A DNA stretch of 64,000 bases from Deferribacteraceae bacterium UBA6793. GTDB lineage: Bacteria; Chrysiogenota; Deferribacteres; Deferribacterales; Geovibrionaceae. Below are positions 36,243 to 45,281 of the stretch, piece by piece. The DNA lies in the NCBI GenBank assembly GCA_002452405.1, contig DKFP01000015.1:32361-96360 (forward strand), written 5' to 3'. The translations under genes were made by a program, and so were the position numbers. The notes beneath the pieces were generated by a model that made no database searches, was not told where the DNA came from, and saw only the letters and a program-made list of their open reading frames with translations. Position 1 is the first letter of the stretch; every line of letters starts with the position of its first letter.

Positions 36243-37107
36243 TAAGTACCTCAACAGTTTTTATGTACAGGTCAAACCTGAATATGTCTAAACTGACATT
36301 ATACTCAAGCCTTTTCAAAATATCCAGCAAATAGTTGGAAAAAGCGAGCATAGTTTCGCTTCCTGTTTTCTTATACCTTTCAAGAAGATATCCGTACAGC
36401 GAAGCGCAGTATGCGCGCACCTTGTCCTTGTCGTCCAGAGATTCTATCTCGTAATACAGGTCAACGGGGTTAAGCGAACTGTTGAACTCCGGCTGTTTTT
36501 CCATGCTCTCAAGCAGATAAAGAGCGTACCCGGCAGAACCTGAACTGATCGAAACAGCCCTGTCTATCTCCTCTTCACTCTTTTGGGAGAGTCCCCGCAC
36601 AACTGTCTTAACCTCTTCGTCCGAGAGCACACCGAAGCCGATGTTGATACATCTGGATCTTATAGTATGCAAAACCTGCGTATATCTCGATGTTATAAGG
36701 AAAAAATGAGTATCTTCCGGCGGCTCCTCAAGGGTTTTAAGAAGCGCGTTTGCCGCCTCCAGTCCAAAGGTATCCGCGCTGTCGATTATATAGACCTTTT
36801 TTGATGCCGAAAGAGGCGTCATGAAGGCGTTTGATGAAATTTCCCTTGCCCTGTCAATTTTTAAGGGTGATTCCTCAATGATGTGTATGTCAGGATGTGC
36901 ACCGCCGTCGGCAAGTGTGCAGTGGCGGCATGTGCAGCTCTCCATGAAAGAACCGTTAACACAGAGAATTGCCTTCGCAAGTTCCTTTGCAAACAGTCTT
37001 TTTCCGATTCCGTCCCTTCCGCTCAATATATAGGCATGATGCAGTCTGTTCTCTTTCAAAACCCTGCCGAAAATCTCTTTTTCCCTGTCATGCCCTGTTA
37101 CATTCAT
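36229..37107 (-). CDS. holB: DNA polymerase III delta' subunit
   Basis: A 292-residue clamp-loader subunit of the AAA+ fold. The N-terminal GRDGIGKRLFAKELAKAI is a Walker-A-like loop. A zinc-binding cluster with CTCRHC follows, then ALLKTLEEPPEDTHFFLITS. Delta' opens and loads the sliding clamp with delta and gamma/tau. It overlaps the thymidylate kinase gene by four bases. Confidence 0.9.
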   Translation of the reverse strand: MNVTGHDREKEIFGRVLKENRLHHAYILSGRDGIGKRLFAKELAKAILCVNGSFMESCTCRHCTLADGGAHPDIHIIEESPLKIDRAREISSNAFMTPLSASKKVYIIDSADTFGLEAANALLKTLEEPPEDTHFFLITSRYTQVLHTIRSRCINIGFGVLSDEEVKTVVRGLSQKSEEEIDRAVSISSGSAGYALYLLESMEKQPEFNSSLNPVDLYYEIESLDDKDKVRAYCASLYGYLLERYKKTGSETMLAFSNYLLDILKRLEYNVSLDIFRFDLYIKTVEVLSEKS

Positions 37108-37739
37108 ATAAAGTTATCCAGTATCGCAATAACATCCGCAAGCACAGCCTCAGGGGGCTGCATTCCGTTCACAGTCCAGACGTTTTCGTGGTTGTCAGCA
37201 TACCAGACAAACCCCTCGTGCACCTTTTCGTAAAATTCCGTGCCAAGCGATTCGAACTTACCCTCGTCCTGCATCATTCCATCCCGTTTCAGCCTTGCAA
37301 TGGCTCTTTCAAGTGCCGTTTTCGGGTCAATGTCGATGATGAACGTGATGTCAGGCATTCGTTTAACGCTGTGCTGACTCAGAAAATCCAGAAACGGCTT
37401 ATCCAGCCCGCGCCCGAATATCTGATACGCGTAGGTTGAGGAGAGGAATCTATCGCTTATGACATCCCTGCCCGCCTCAAGGTTCGGAAGCACCAGTTTC
37501 GTCTGATGCTCAAGCCTGTCGGCGCAGTAAAGCATAAGCTCCGTCTCCGGCTCAAGCTGGAACTTCTGGTTCACAAGGAGCTGACGCAGCAGCATCCCAA
37601 CCTCGGTTCCGCCCGGCTCGCGGGTGAGTTTCACCCGCCTGCCAAGCCTCATAAATTCTTTATAAATGCCCTGCGACAGAGTGGTCTTTCCGCAACCGTC
37701 AATGCCGTCCAGAGCTATATATATCGGGTAGTCCTTCAC
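37104..37739 (-). CDS. tmk: Thymidylate kinase
   Basis: A 211-residue P-loop kinase converting dTMP to dTDP. The P-loop is DGIDGCGKTTL, TREPGGTEVG binds the substrate and DRFLSSTYAYQ is the usual core motif. The start is a GTG that overlaps the stop of the molybdenum cofactor gene upstream (GTGA). It feeds DNA synthesis together with holB next to it. Confidence 0.94.
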   Translation of the reverse strand: MKDYPIYIALDGIDGCGKTTLSQGIYKEFMRLGRRVKLTREPGGTEVGMLLRQLLVNQKFQLEPETELMLYCADRLEHQTKLVLPNLEAGRDVISDRFLSSTYAYQIFGRGLDKPFLDFLSQHSVKRMPDITFIIDIDPKTALERAIARLKRDGMMQDEGKFESLGTEFYEKVHEGFVWYADNHENVWTVNGMQPPEAVLADVIAILDNFI

Positions 37740-38662
37740 TGGGCGCAGTCCACCTGTGACCCTTGCAGTTTTTCGATGCAGTGAGGTATCGCGTCGATAA
37801 CGACCTCAAGATTCTCCACCGCCCCTCTGGGGCTGCCGGGTACGTTTATTATAAGAGTTTTTCCGCGTACACCTGCTACGGCACGGCTGATGAGCGCGCG
37901 GTTGGTCTTTTTAAAGCTCTCCATGCGCATAGCCTCCTCGAAACCGGGCAGGCGTTTTTCGATTATATTAAGAGTTGCGTCGGGCGCTATATCACGTGGA
38001 GAAACACCCGTTGAGCCGTTTGTCACAACCAGATCAAATTTCTGCAAGTCACACATATATTTAAGAGCGTCTTCCAGACCTTTCTGTTCGTCCGCCATAA
38101 GCTCTGTTCTGGTGAAGCAGACGTTCAGCTTGCCTTCCAGCAGTTTTACAACGGCGGGTCCGGTCTCGTCGGTGCGCTCGCCCTTGCTCCCTTTGTCGCT
38201 GAGGGTGATCACACATACGGAGAGTCCCTGTTTACGGGTGATCGTAACTTCATCCCCCACTGTCACCTTGCCGTCGTTACGGACGACACCGAATATACCT
38301 TCGCGCGGCATAACGCAGTCGCCGGCGGCATAGTAAACTGCGCACCTGTGGTGGCAGAGCTTGCCGAGCTGACTGATAGTAAGCTCAACGCCGCCAACAG
38401 TGACTGTGTCTCCCACTGCGAGGCTAAGAAGATCCGCCCCCTCTGTGGTGATGTTCTCCGCAAAGTCGCCGCTGTCAACGTTCAGCCCCTTGTCCTTCAT
38501 CTTCTGTATGCTTTCTGTGGCAAGCAGACTGACCTGCCTGTGCCATTTTCCCGCGTGTGCATCATCCTTTATGCCAAAATCCGTTACCAAATCCACGCTG
38601 TCCACGGGCGTTTTCTTAATGCCCTTCTCTTTGCTTACGTTCAGGCTCTGAACTTTTGCCAT
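37736..38662 (-). CDS. MOSC domain-MogA/MoaB fusion protein
   Basis: A 308-residue fusion. Residues about 1-140 form a MOSC domain with GDFAENITTEG and the conserved cysteine in HHRCAVYYAAGDC. Residues 148-305 form a MogA/MoaB molybdopterin-binding domain with TNGSTGVSPRDIAPDATL and VPGSPRGAVENLE. The second half should adenylylate molybdopterin; the first may handle sulfur or the finished cofactor. The fusion is known in several anaerobic lineages. It is the first gene of the minus-strand run reaching 31859. Confidence 0.9.
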   Translation of the reverse strand: MAKVQSLNVSKEKGIKKTPVDSVDLVTDFGIKDDAHAGKWHRQVSLLATESIQKMKDKGLNVDSGDFAENITTEGADLLSLAVGDTVTVGGVELTISQLGKLCHHRCAVYYAAGDCVMPREGIFGVVRNDGKVTVGDEVTITRKQGLSVCVITLSDKGSKGERTDETGPAVVKLLEGKLNVCFTRTELMADEQKGLEDALKYMCDLQKFDLVVTNGSTGVSPRDIAPDATLNIIEKRLPGFEEAMRMESFKKTNRALISRAVAGVRGKTLIINVPGSPRGAVENLEVVIDAIPHCIEKLQGSQVDCAQ

Positions 38663-38785
38663 GTTAAACCCCCTTATATAGGCAAAATCATATGTCTTAT
38701 TTTGTTTTGTATTGCAAAAATATAAGAAATGGAGGAAATTGTCAACTAAGGCGGCTAATAACGCCCGAATATAGGGAGGTTTTCT

Positions 38786-38989
38786 ATGAAGGAAAAAGTT
38801 TTTAACGTATCAGGAATGAAGTGCAAACATTGCGTGATGACTGTAACAGAGGCTGTTACAGAGGTTGAAGGTGTTGAATCCTGTGATGTTAACCTTGAGA
38901 AAGGTACAGTAACCGTTAAATTTAATGATTCTACGGATGAATCCTCCATCTCTTCAGCAATCAAAGAGGAAGGATTTGGGGTTGCATGA
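38786..38989 (+). CDS. HMA-domain metal-binding protein (CopZ-like)
   Basis: A 67-residue ferredoxin-fold metallochaperone with the metal motif GMKCKHCVM. It resembles CopZ and the N-terminal domains of copper ATPases, but no copper ATPase is near. AGGGAGG precedes the ATG. Its stop overlaps the start of cysK by four bases, so the two proteins are made together; the reason for the pairing is not clear. Confidence 0.88.
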   Translation: MKEKVFNVSGMKCKHCVMTVTEAVTEVEGVESCDVNLEKGTVTVKFNDSTDESSISSAIKEEGFGVA

Positions 38990-39930
38990 AGTTTTTTGCA
39001 AATAACACACTTGCTATCGGAGAAACCCCTCTGGTCAAGCTAAACAAGATAAAAGGCTCCGGAAAGAATAATATCCTCGTTAAAGTGGAGGGACGCAATC
39101 CCGCCTATTCAGTTAAGTGCAGAGTTGGTGCCTTTATTTTTAACGAAGCCATAAAAAACGGCGAAATCAAACAAGGGATGTCAGTTCTGGAAGCAACCAG
39201 CGGAAACACAGGTATCGGGCTTGCATTCGCGGGTGCTTCACTTGGTTATGAAGTCGTTATCGTTATGCCGGACAACATGAGCCTTGAAAGACGCATGATG
39301 ATGAAAGCCTTCGGTGCGAAACTCATCCTCACCGACGGTTCGCGCGGCATGGCAGGAGCTGTTGCGGAAGCTGACAGGATGCTTGCTGAAAATCCTGAAA
39401 AATACTACCTCGCCAACCAGTTCCGCAACCCTTACAACCCTCTGGTACACGAAAAAACCACGGGTCCCGAAATTCTCAGGGACACCGACGGCTGCGTCGA
39501 TATGGTTGTTTCATCCATCGGAACGGGCGGCACGATATCCGGTATAGGTCGATTTTTGAAAGAGCGCGCCGGAAAGAACGTAATAATGGTGGGCGTGGAA
39601 CCTTCCAAAAGCCCCGTTATAAGCCAGACGCTCAAAGGTGAAAAGCTGAAACCGGCTCCCCACGGTATTCAGGGCATAGGAGCAGGCTTTGTGCCGGAAA
39701 CTCTTGACCTTAAAATTCTTGACCGCATGGAAACTGTGGACGATGCCGTAGCACTTGATTATTCAAGGATGATGGCAAAAGACGAAGGGATAATCTGCGG
39801 GATATCTTCCGGAGCCGCTGTTGCCGCCGCTATAAACGCTGCGGACGCTATGGGTCTTGAAGGAAAGAATATAGTAGTGATACTGCCCGATTCAGGCGAA
39901 AGATACCTGAGTTCAGGACTTTTCAACTAA
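38986..39930 (+). CDS. cysK: Cysteine synthase (O-acetylserine sulfhydrylase)
   Basis: A 314-residue PLP enzyme that makes cysteine from O-acetylserine and sulfide. The PLP lysine is in NPAYSVKCR (about residue 43). EATSGNTGIGLAF binds the substrate carboxylate, and SIGTGGTISGIGRF holds the cofactor phosphate. GIQGIGAGFVP supports the CysK rather than the CysM group, though that choice is moderate. A strong terminator follows. Confidence 0.92.
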   Translation: MKFFANNTLAIGETPLVKLNKIKGSGKNNILVKVEGRNPAYSVKCRVGAFIFNEAIKNGEIKQGMSVLEATSGNTGIGLAFAGASLGYEVVIVMPDNMSLERRMMMKAFGAKLILTDGSRGMAGAVAEADRMLAENPEKYYLANQFRNPYNPLVHEKTTGPEILRDTDGCVDMVVSSIGTGGTISGIGRFLKERAGKNVIMVGVEPSKSPVISQTLKGEKLKPAPHGIQGIGAGFVPETLDLKILDRMETVDDAVALDYSRMMAKDEGIICGISSGAAVAAAINAADAMGLEGKNIVVILPDSGERYLSSGLFN

Positions 39931-39933
39931 ATA

Positions 39934-39962
39934 AAAAAGCCCCGCAGAAGCGGGGCTTTATT
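39934..39962. terminator. Bidirectional terminator between cysK and ferritin
   Basis: AAGCCCCGC and GCGGGGCTT pair around AGAA with A/T runs on both sides. It serves the plus-strand cysK message and the converging ferritin message. Confidence 0.92.
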
Positions 39963-39972
39963 GTTTGAAATG

Positions 39973-40494
39973 TTATGCCTGTGAGCCGGGGACTGTGGGC
40001 TGAACGTAGACCCTTGTTGCAAGTTCGGCGTTTATCATGAACAGACCCTGTCCGGTGCTGCCCGCCAGTTTCAGCTTGTCTTTGATATCCTTAACGTTTG
40101 CCTCTTCCTCCTGCTGCTCTGTGATGAACCACTGGAGCCAGCTGTGTGTTCCGTGATCCTTCTCCTCAAGTGCAAGTGAAGCAAGGTCATAAATTCTTTT
40201 TGTAACTTCTCTTTCGTGAGTCAGAGTTTCGTCGAAAAGCTCGTAAGCATCCTTATATTCTTTTTTGGGTTTTTCTATCTGCTCAAGCTCAACTTCGCCG
40301 TCCTGATCCAGTATGTAGTTATAGAATCTGTCCGCGTGGAACAGTTCCTCCTGAAACTGAATATGGAACCAGTTGGAAAATCCTTTAAGTCCCATAGTGT
40401 TCGAATTGGCAGCCATTGCCAGATAAACATATGCGGAATACAGCTCGAAATTAAGCTGTTTGTTTAGTGCTTTCACCATTTTTTTACTTATCAT
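39973..40494 (-). CDS. ftnA: Ferritin
   Basis: A 173-residue non-heme ferritin. Four-helix-bundle ferroxidase residues are recognisable: Glu in LNFELYSAYVYLAM, EELFHADRFYNYI and HGTHSWLQWFITEQQEEE. It oxidises and stores iron in a 24-subunit shell. Its start has AGGAGGAG upstream and lies 11 bases after the branching-enzyme gene, so it appears to be the last gene of the glucan operon, an unusual pairing. Confidence 0.94.
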   Translation of the reverse strand: MISKKMVKALNKQLNFELYSAYVYLAMAANSNTMGLKGFSNWFHIQFQEELFHADRFYNYILDQDGEVELEQIEKPKKEYKDAYELFDETLTHEREVTKRIYDLASLALEEKDHGTHSWLQWFITEQQEEEANVKDIKDKLKLAGSTGQGLFMINAELATRVYVQPTVPGSQA

Positions 40495-40505
40495 ACAGTC
40501 TCCTC

Positions 40506-42086
40506 CTAGCAGTAAATTCTGAAATCCATTGACTGGAATATGCTGTTTTTATTTTCAACCGAAGCCAGAAATTCGTAGTCAAACTCCCTGTTCTCAACCA
40601 TTTCTTTGAGCCGCAGGAAGTTGTAAATGTGTTCCTTCGTGCGCTGAACCGCATACTCGATAGCTGTTCCTGTTGTGATGAGAAACGCCCAGTCGCTTGA
40701 CTGTGCGAGGAAAAGCTCCCGCGCCATCTGGTTCAGGCATCTGCGGATGGAATCGTCGTTAGTGTTGTGATGGTATTTCGCAAGGTTAACCATGCTGTCT
40801 GACATAAAATGCAGGTGTCTGTATATCCAGTCGTTGCCCTGATTCAGCCACACGTCATAGTATCCCTTGTCGCCCCATGAAGACGGATTGACCTTAACAA
40901 CCTGATTCGTCGGATATTCGTTAAGATATTCGAGCGGCGTTATAGCCTTGACAACATCAGATTTGTCCATCTCTTTGAAAACGTTATACAGAAATTCCGG
41001 ACCTTCGAACCACCAATGCCCGAAAAGTTCCGCATCATACGGCGAAACTATCATGGGTTTGCGGTCGATAAGCTCTGCAATCTCTTCAGCCTGTTTTTCG
41101 CGTCCGCGGACAAAGTGTTTCGCATGTTCAACAGTCTTCTGTGAAGCTATCTCCGGCTGATAGAACTCTTTAAAATCGGTATCACCGGTTATCCTGTGAT
41201 ATTTCAGTCCGGTGAACACGCGCTCTCCGTCGGGGCTGATGTAAGGTTTTATGTAGTCGTGGTCAAGATCGTAACCGATATCTCGATAGAAGTCTCTGTA
41301 GTACTGGTCACCGGGATAGCCCTCTTTCGAACTCCACACCTGCTTTGAAGAATAGTAGTCACGCCCGAAAGCGGCAACGCCGTTCTCGGTATAAACCGGC
41401 GCATACACTCCGAACCTTGGTCTGGGTTTCGCATAGAGAACCCCGTGGGTGTCAACGAAGAAGTAGCGGATATCATATTCGGCAAGCACCGCATCAAGCC
41501 CTTCAAAATAAGCGCATTCAGGCAGCCAGATACCTTTCGGCGGCTGTCCGAACTTTTCCGTATGGCTGCGCACGGCAAGCTCAATCTGTGCCCGCACCGC
41601 GTTTTCAGTATTGTTCAGAAGCGGCAGGAATCCGTGGGTGAACCCGCATGTGATAACGTCGATATATCCTTTTTCAAGGAAATGTTTATAACCGTTTATA
41701 AGACTTCTGTTCAGCCATCCGTAATAGAAATCCCGCAGTCCTTCGAACCGCTCCTTGTACATATGCGCAAGGTGCTCGAAGCAAGTACCCTTTGTGCGGA
41801 GTATCTCTTTTTCCGAAAGCTCGATGAGCTTGTCCAGATGCTGTTCATACCTGCCCATCAGAAGCGGGTCGCACATCATCTCAGCCAGAGGCGGAGTAAC
41901 GGACACCGCAAAGCGGAAATGAACGCCCTCGTCCTCCATCTTTTTCATGTATTTCAAAATAGGTAGATACGTTTCGGATATCGCCTCATAAAACCATTGC
42001 TCTTCAAGGAAATACGAATATTCGGGATGCTTTACGAACGGTAGATGCGAGTGGAGAACCAGCATCCAGTAACCTTTAGGCATCAT
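40506..42086 (-). CDS. GH57 1,4-alpha-glucan branching enzyme
   Basis: A 526-residue GH57 protein of the branching enzyme (DUF1957-containing) group. The fold begins with LVLHSHLPFVKHPE, the catalytic nucleophile lies in GIWLPECAYFEGLD, and the acid in SPYDAELFGHWWFEGPEF. A helical C-terminal domain with NQMARELFLAQSSDWAFLI is typical. It should introduce alpha-1,6 branches into the glucan made by the adjacent glycogen synthase. It overlaps the DUF4912 gene by four bases. Confidence 0.9.
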   Translation of the reverse strand: MMPKGYWMLVLHSHLPFVKHPEYSYFLEEQWFYEAISETYLPILKYMKKMEDEGVHFRFAVSVTPPLAEMMCDPLLMGRYEQHLDKLIELSEKEILRTKGTCFEHLAHMYKERFEGLRDFYYGWLNRSLINGYKHFLEKGYIDVITCGFTHGFLPLLNNTENAVRAQIELAVRSHTEKFGQPPKGIWLPECAYFEGLDAVLAEYDIRYFFVDTHGVLYAKPRPRFGVYAPVYTENGVAAFGRDYYSSKQVWSSKEGYPGDQYYRDFYRDIGYDLDHDYIKPYISPDGERVFTGLKYHRITGDTDFKEFYQPEIASQKTVEHAKHFVRGREKQAEEIAELIDRKPMIVSPYDAELFGHWWFEGPEFLYNVFKEMDKSDVVKAITPLEYLNEYPTNQVVKVNPSSWGDKGYYDVWLNQGNDWIYRHLHFMSDSMVNLAKYHHNTNDDSIRRCLNQMARELFLAQSSDWAFLITTGTAIEYAVQRTKEHIYNFLRLKEMVENREFDYEFLASVENKNSIFQSMDFRIYC

Positions 42087-42832
42087 TCACCGCCTTTTTG
42101 TGCAAGTGTCGAAGAGGACATTCCGCCCTCTGTCTTGTGCAGTTTTTTGAAAAGCTCAGAGTGCATTCGCGCACTGGAAAGCAGTTCCTCTTTCTGCATG
42201 TCTGTGATACCGGAAAGGGTGTATATCTTCTCTATGTTTTCTCCCACTGTCATCCAGGTTTCCTCGTCGATGAGGTCGCTTATCCTGTCGGCAGGCATCA
42301 TTATCTTTTTGGATGCGGAAATAGTGTGGTAGTTTCCTGTTGAATCGAGCATTCCTATCTCTGCCCAGAGTTTCTGTCCGGGGCAATAGAGGTCGAAATA
42401 CCAGTTACCGTATTTACCCACGCGCACACTGGCAAGCTCTGAAACAGAACCGTCCTCTCCTGCAAATACTTTAAGTATGAAAACAGGGTCAACAGTGCTG
42501 AATTTATTGCAAAAGCCATCAGCCGTCTTGTCGGAAACTTCCCAGTAGACATATTCCTTCTTAGGGTTAACCGGAAGAAGCACAATGGTATCAATATTAT
42601 ATCTGTCAGGGACATAGTATTCCTTTTTCGGGACATACGCTTCCTGTTTCGGTTGTTCCGGCATATGGCTGGTCACTGTCTGTCGGGAGGGTTCATCATT
42701 TTTTGACACAGTTTTCTCATACTTTGACAAGGCTTTGACAAGTTCATCCTTTGACATCGCGCTTCGGTTTTTAATGTTGAATTTTTTGGACAGTTCGTAT
42801 AGTTCTGCCTTGCTCATCTCTTTGAATTTCAT
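42083..42832 (-). CDS. DUF4912 protein with N-terminal SAP/Rho-N-like region
   Basis: A 249-residue protein. Residues about 5-45 (MSKAELYELSKKFNIKNRSA followed by a short helix) resemble a Rho N-terminal/SAP fold. A linker follows, then the DUF4912 domain (about 95-200) with YVYWEVSD and KYGNWYFDLYCPG. The start is the ATG that overlaps the glgA stop (TGATG) with GGAGGG in front. Proteins of this family often accompany GH57 enzymes; function is unknown, perhaps polymer binding. Confidence 0.82.
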   Translation of the reverse strand: MKFKEMSKAELYELSKKFNIKNRSAMSKDELVKALSKYEKTVSKNDEPSRQTVTSHMPEQPKQEAYVPKKEYYVPDRYNIDTIVLLPVNPKKEYVYWEVSDKTADGFCNKFSTVDPVFILKVFAGEDGSVSELASVRVGKYGNWYFDLYCPGQKLWAEIGMLDSTGNYHTISASKKIMMPADRISDLIDEETWMTVGENIEKIYTLSGITDMQKEELLSSARMHSELFKKLHKTEGGMSSSTLAQKGGE

Positions 42833-44256
42833 CAGTGCCCTCCAAGAATCCTGTGATAAACCCCTAAAAACTTCTCCGCCGTTCTCGTCCACGAGAAGTC
42901 CAGCCTCATAACATCGGCGGCATATTTATACAATATATCTCTATTTTGGAAAAAATCCACTGCTCTATTAAGCTGTTTTATCAGATCGTGACGACTATAG
43001 CCATCCATAAAAAAGCCGTAACCGCCCTCTTCGCTGATATCTTTCACTGTGTCAATAAGCCCGCCCGTGCGCCGCACCACCGGCAAGGCACCATAGCGCA
43101 TACCAAGCATCTGGCTTTTTCCGCAGGGTTCCGTAAGCGACGGACGCAGTACAAAATCTGCTGCTGCATAGGCTTTGTGCAGCATTGATTCACTTATACC
43201 GATAGATGTAAAAATATTGTTATAATTATTTGCTATTTCCTTAAATTTTGAACAGTATTTCGGTTCCCCATAGCCAAGAAATGCGAAATTTGCTGGCATT
43301 TCAGCCAGTTTGTCCACGCTGTCGATGATAAGCTCCAGTCCCTTTCGTTCGGTAAACTTTGTCTCCACCAGAAAAAGAGGTTTTCCGGCATCAGTAAGTC
43401 CGGTTTCGCTCAGAAAATCCTCTTTATTGATAATTTTATCTGAAACGCTGTCAGCTGTGTAACGTTTTTTGATGAAAATATCGGTTTCCGGGTCGAATCT
43501 TTCATAGTCCACACCGCCGAGGATACCCTCTATCCGGTCCTGAAACTTCGCCATGAACGAACCTAACCCGAACGAATTCTCATCCGTCTGCACCTCTTTG
43601 GCATATGTAGGGCTTAAAAGCGTAATGAAATCAGAATGTGTCGCCCCGCCCTTGAGCAAGCTGATATTCTCATAAAACTCAAGTTCCTCAACGTTATACA
43701 TCTCCCATGGAAGTCCGAGTGACTGAATTGAGAACTTGCCGAACACCCCCTGAAAGGTGATGTCGTGTATGGTGAAGACGGTCTTAGCCTTAATATCTTC
43801 ATAAAAAAGATGCTTATAGACAGGTACAAGACCCGCCTGCCATTCGTGGCAATGTATTATGTCAGGGTTCAGCTCCGTCTCACGAAGATACTGCAAACAG
43901 ACCATGCAGAACATTCCAAACCGGATATCGTTGTCGGAATAGTCATAACTGGACGTGCCGTAAATATATCTGCGGTTGTACAGGTCGTCGTTGCGGAAGA
44001 AAACAAACCGCACGCCGTCGGTCTGCGCGGCATAAACATCAAAAGAATGATTCTGTCCAGCCGAAAAAATGCTTACGGAGCGCTCGAAAGCGCACTCATA
44101 AGGCTCGTAACAGCCAGCCGAAACATACATTGGCGAAAGGACATGTACGCACTCGCCAAGCTGCGCCTGCGACTTAGCCAGCCCGTAAACTGAATCGCCG
44201 AGCATCCCTGTTCTGGAAAAGGGATAAACCTCACTTGTGATGTGGGCTACGATCAT
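42832..44256 (-). CDS. glgA: Glycogen (starch) synthase-like GT5 glycosyltransferase
   Basis: A 474-residue GT5-type enzyme that elongates alpha-1,4-glucan from a nucleotide-glucose donor. The donor-side motif PSLTEPCGKSQMLGMRYGA, followed by VVRRTGGLIDTV, is canonical. The N-terminal loop usually written KTGGLADV reads RTGMLGDSV here, so the normally conserved lysine is arginine and one glycine is methionine. The acceptor HCHEWQAGLVP is preserved. It is flanked by galT and the DUF4912 gene within the glucan operon. Confidence 0.87.
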   Translation of the reverse strand: MIVAHITSEVYPFSRTGMLGDSVYGLAKSQAQLGECVHVLSPMYVSAGCYEPYECAFERSVSIFSAGQNHSFDVYAAQTDGVRFVFFRNDDLYNRRYIYGTSSYDYSDNDIRFGMFCMVCLQYLRETELNPDIIHCHEWQAGLVPVYKHLFYEDIKAKTVFTIHDITFQGVFGKFSIQSLGLPWEMYNVEELEFYENISLLKGGATHSDFITLLSPTYAKEVQTDENSFGLGSFMAKFQDRIEGILGGVDYERFDPETDIFIKKRYTADSVSDKIINKEDFLSETGLTDAGKPLFLVETKFTERKGLELIIDSVDKLAEMPANFAFLGYGEPKYCSKFKEIANNYNNIFTSIGISESMLHKAYAAADFVLRPSLTEPCGKSQMLGMRYGALPVVRRTGGLIDTVKDISEEGGYGFFMDGYSRHDLIKQLNRAVDFFQNRDILYKYAADVMRLDFSWTRTAEKFLGVYHRILGGH

Positions 44257-44260
44257 ATTC

Positions 44261-45280
44261 TCAGTTAACTCCTTTCAGGAATCCCGCCGCGCTCTCAGGC
44301 GAAACAGGGTTGATGTAGAAGCCTGTTCCCGACTCGAATCCGGCTATTCCGGAGAGTCTGGGCGTAATCTCTATGTGCCAGTGAAAATCCTGCTCAATGC
44401 TCTGCCAGTAGTTCGGCTGTGACGGTCTTTTCACCACAGGCGGTGAAGTATGCACCACCATATTGAGCGGCGGATTTTCCAGACATCTGAAAAGTCTGAA
44501 AAATACCTCGCGCACAATATCTGCGAGACCGCTCATTTCCGCGTCATCCGACTTTTCAAAGCAATGTGTGTGCCGTTTAGGGAATATCAGCACCTCGAAC
44601 GGCAGAGACGAAGCGAACGGACAGAACGCTATGAAATCCTGATTTTCATAAACGATGCGTGTTCCCTCATCCTTCTCCTGATTCAGTATATCACAAAAAA
44701 TACAGCGCTCTTTATTTCTGTAATGCTCCTGTGCGGATGCCAGCTTCGTTTTTATGATATCCGGAGTGACAGGCAAAGCGATTATCTGCGAGTGCGGGTG
44801 TTCAATATTTGCTCCCGCAAGCACTCCATAGTTTTTAAAAGGCATTATGTATCTGAATCTTGTATCCTTTTTCAGGTCAAGAATTCTCTCCCTGAAAGTG
44901 GAAAAAACATCTTTAAGAACCTTATCGGTGTAATTTCCGATGTTCATGTGATGCTTGGGCGTTTCTATGACAACCTCGTGTGCACCTATACCAGAAACAC
45001 AGTCGTACATGCCCTGAGCAAAGCGTTTCAGGTCGCCCTCGATGCGGAACGCCGGATACCTGTTCGGCACAACGCGGGTAAGCCACTGTCCCTGTGCATC
45101 TTTCAGCGAAAAAATCTCTTTTCCCGCCTTGTCCTCGCTGCCCTTGCAAAATGGGCAGAACTCCATATGGTTCTCAAGCGTGGTCAGCCTGCGCACCAGA
45201 AAGTCTTCCGGTCTGCGGCTGCGCTCGGAGGCTATCACCGACCATATCTTTTTTACAGGGTCAAATCTCAGTTCCGACAT
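44261..45280 (-). CDS. galT: Galactose-1-phosphate uridylyltransferase-like protein
   Basis: A 339-residue HIT-superfamily enzyme. The active-site HPHSQ occurs in ANIEHPHSQIIALP. Zinc ligands are suggested by CPFCKG and CIFCDI. It exchanges UMP between UDP-glucose and galactose-1-phosphate, or acts on another sugar phosphate such as ADP-glucose. The start at 45280 has GGGGAA upstream and lies one base after the GH57 gene. No galK or galE is visible nearby, so a role within glucan metabolism is likely. Confidence 0.88.
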   Translation of the reverse strand: MSELRFDPVKKIWSVIASERSRRPEDFLVRRLTTLENHMEFCPFCKGSEDKAGKEIFSLKDAQGQWLTRVVPNRYPAFRIEGDLKRFAQGMYDCVSGIGAHEVVIETPKHHMNIGNYTDKVLKDVFSTFRERILDLKKDTRFRYIMPFKNYGVLAGANIEHPHSQIIALPVTPDIIKTKLASAQEHYRNKERCIFCDILNQEKDEGTRIVYENQDFIAFCPFASSLPFEVLIFPKRHTHCFEKSDDAEMSGLADIVREVFFRLFRCLENPPLNMVVHTSPPVVKRPSQPNYWQSIEQDFHWHIEITPRLSGIAGFESGTGFYINPVSPESAAGFLKGVN

Positions 45281-45281
45281 A

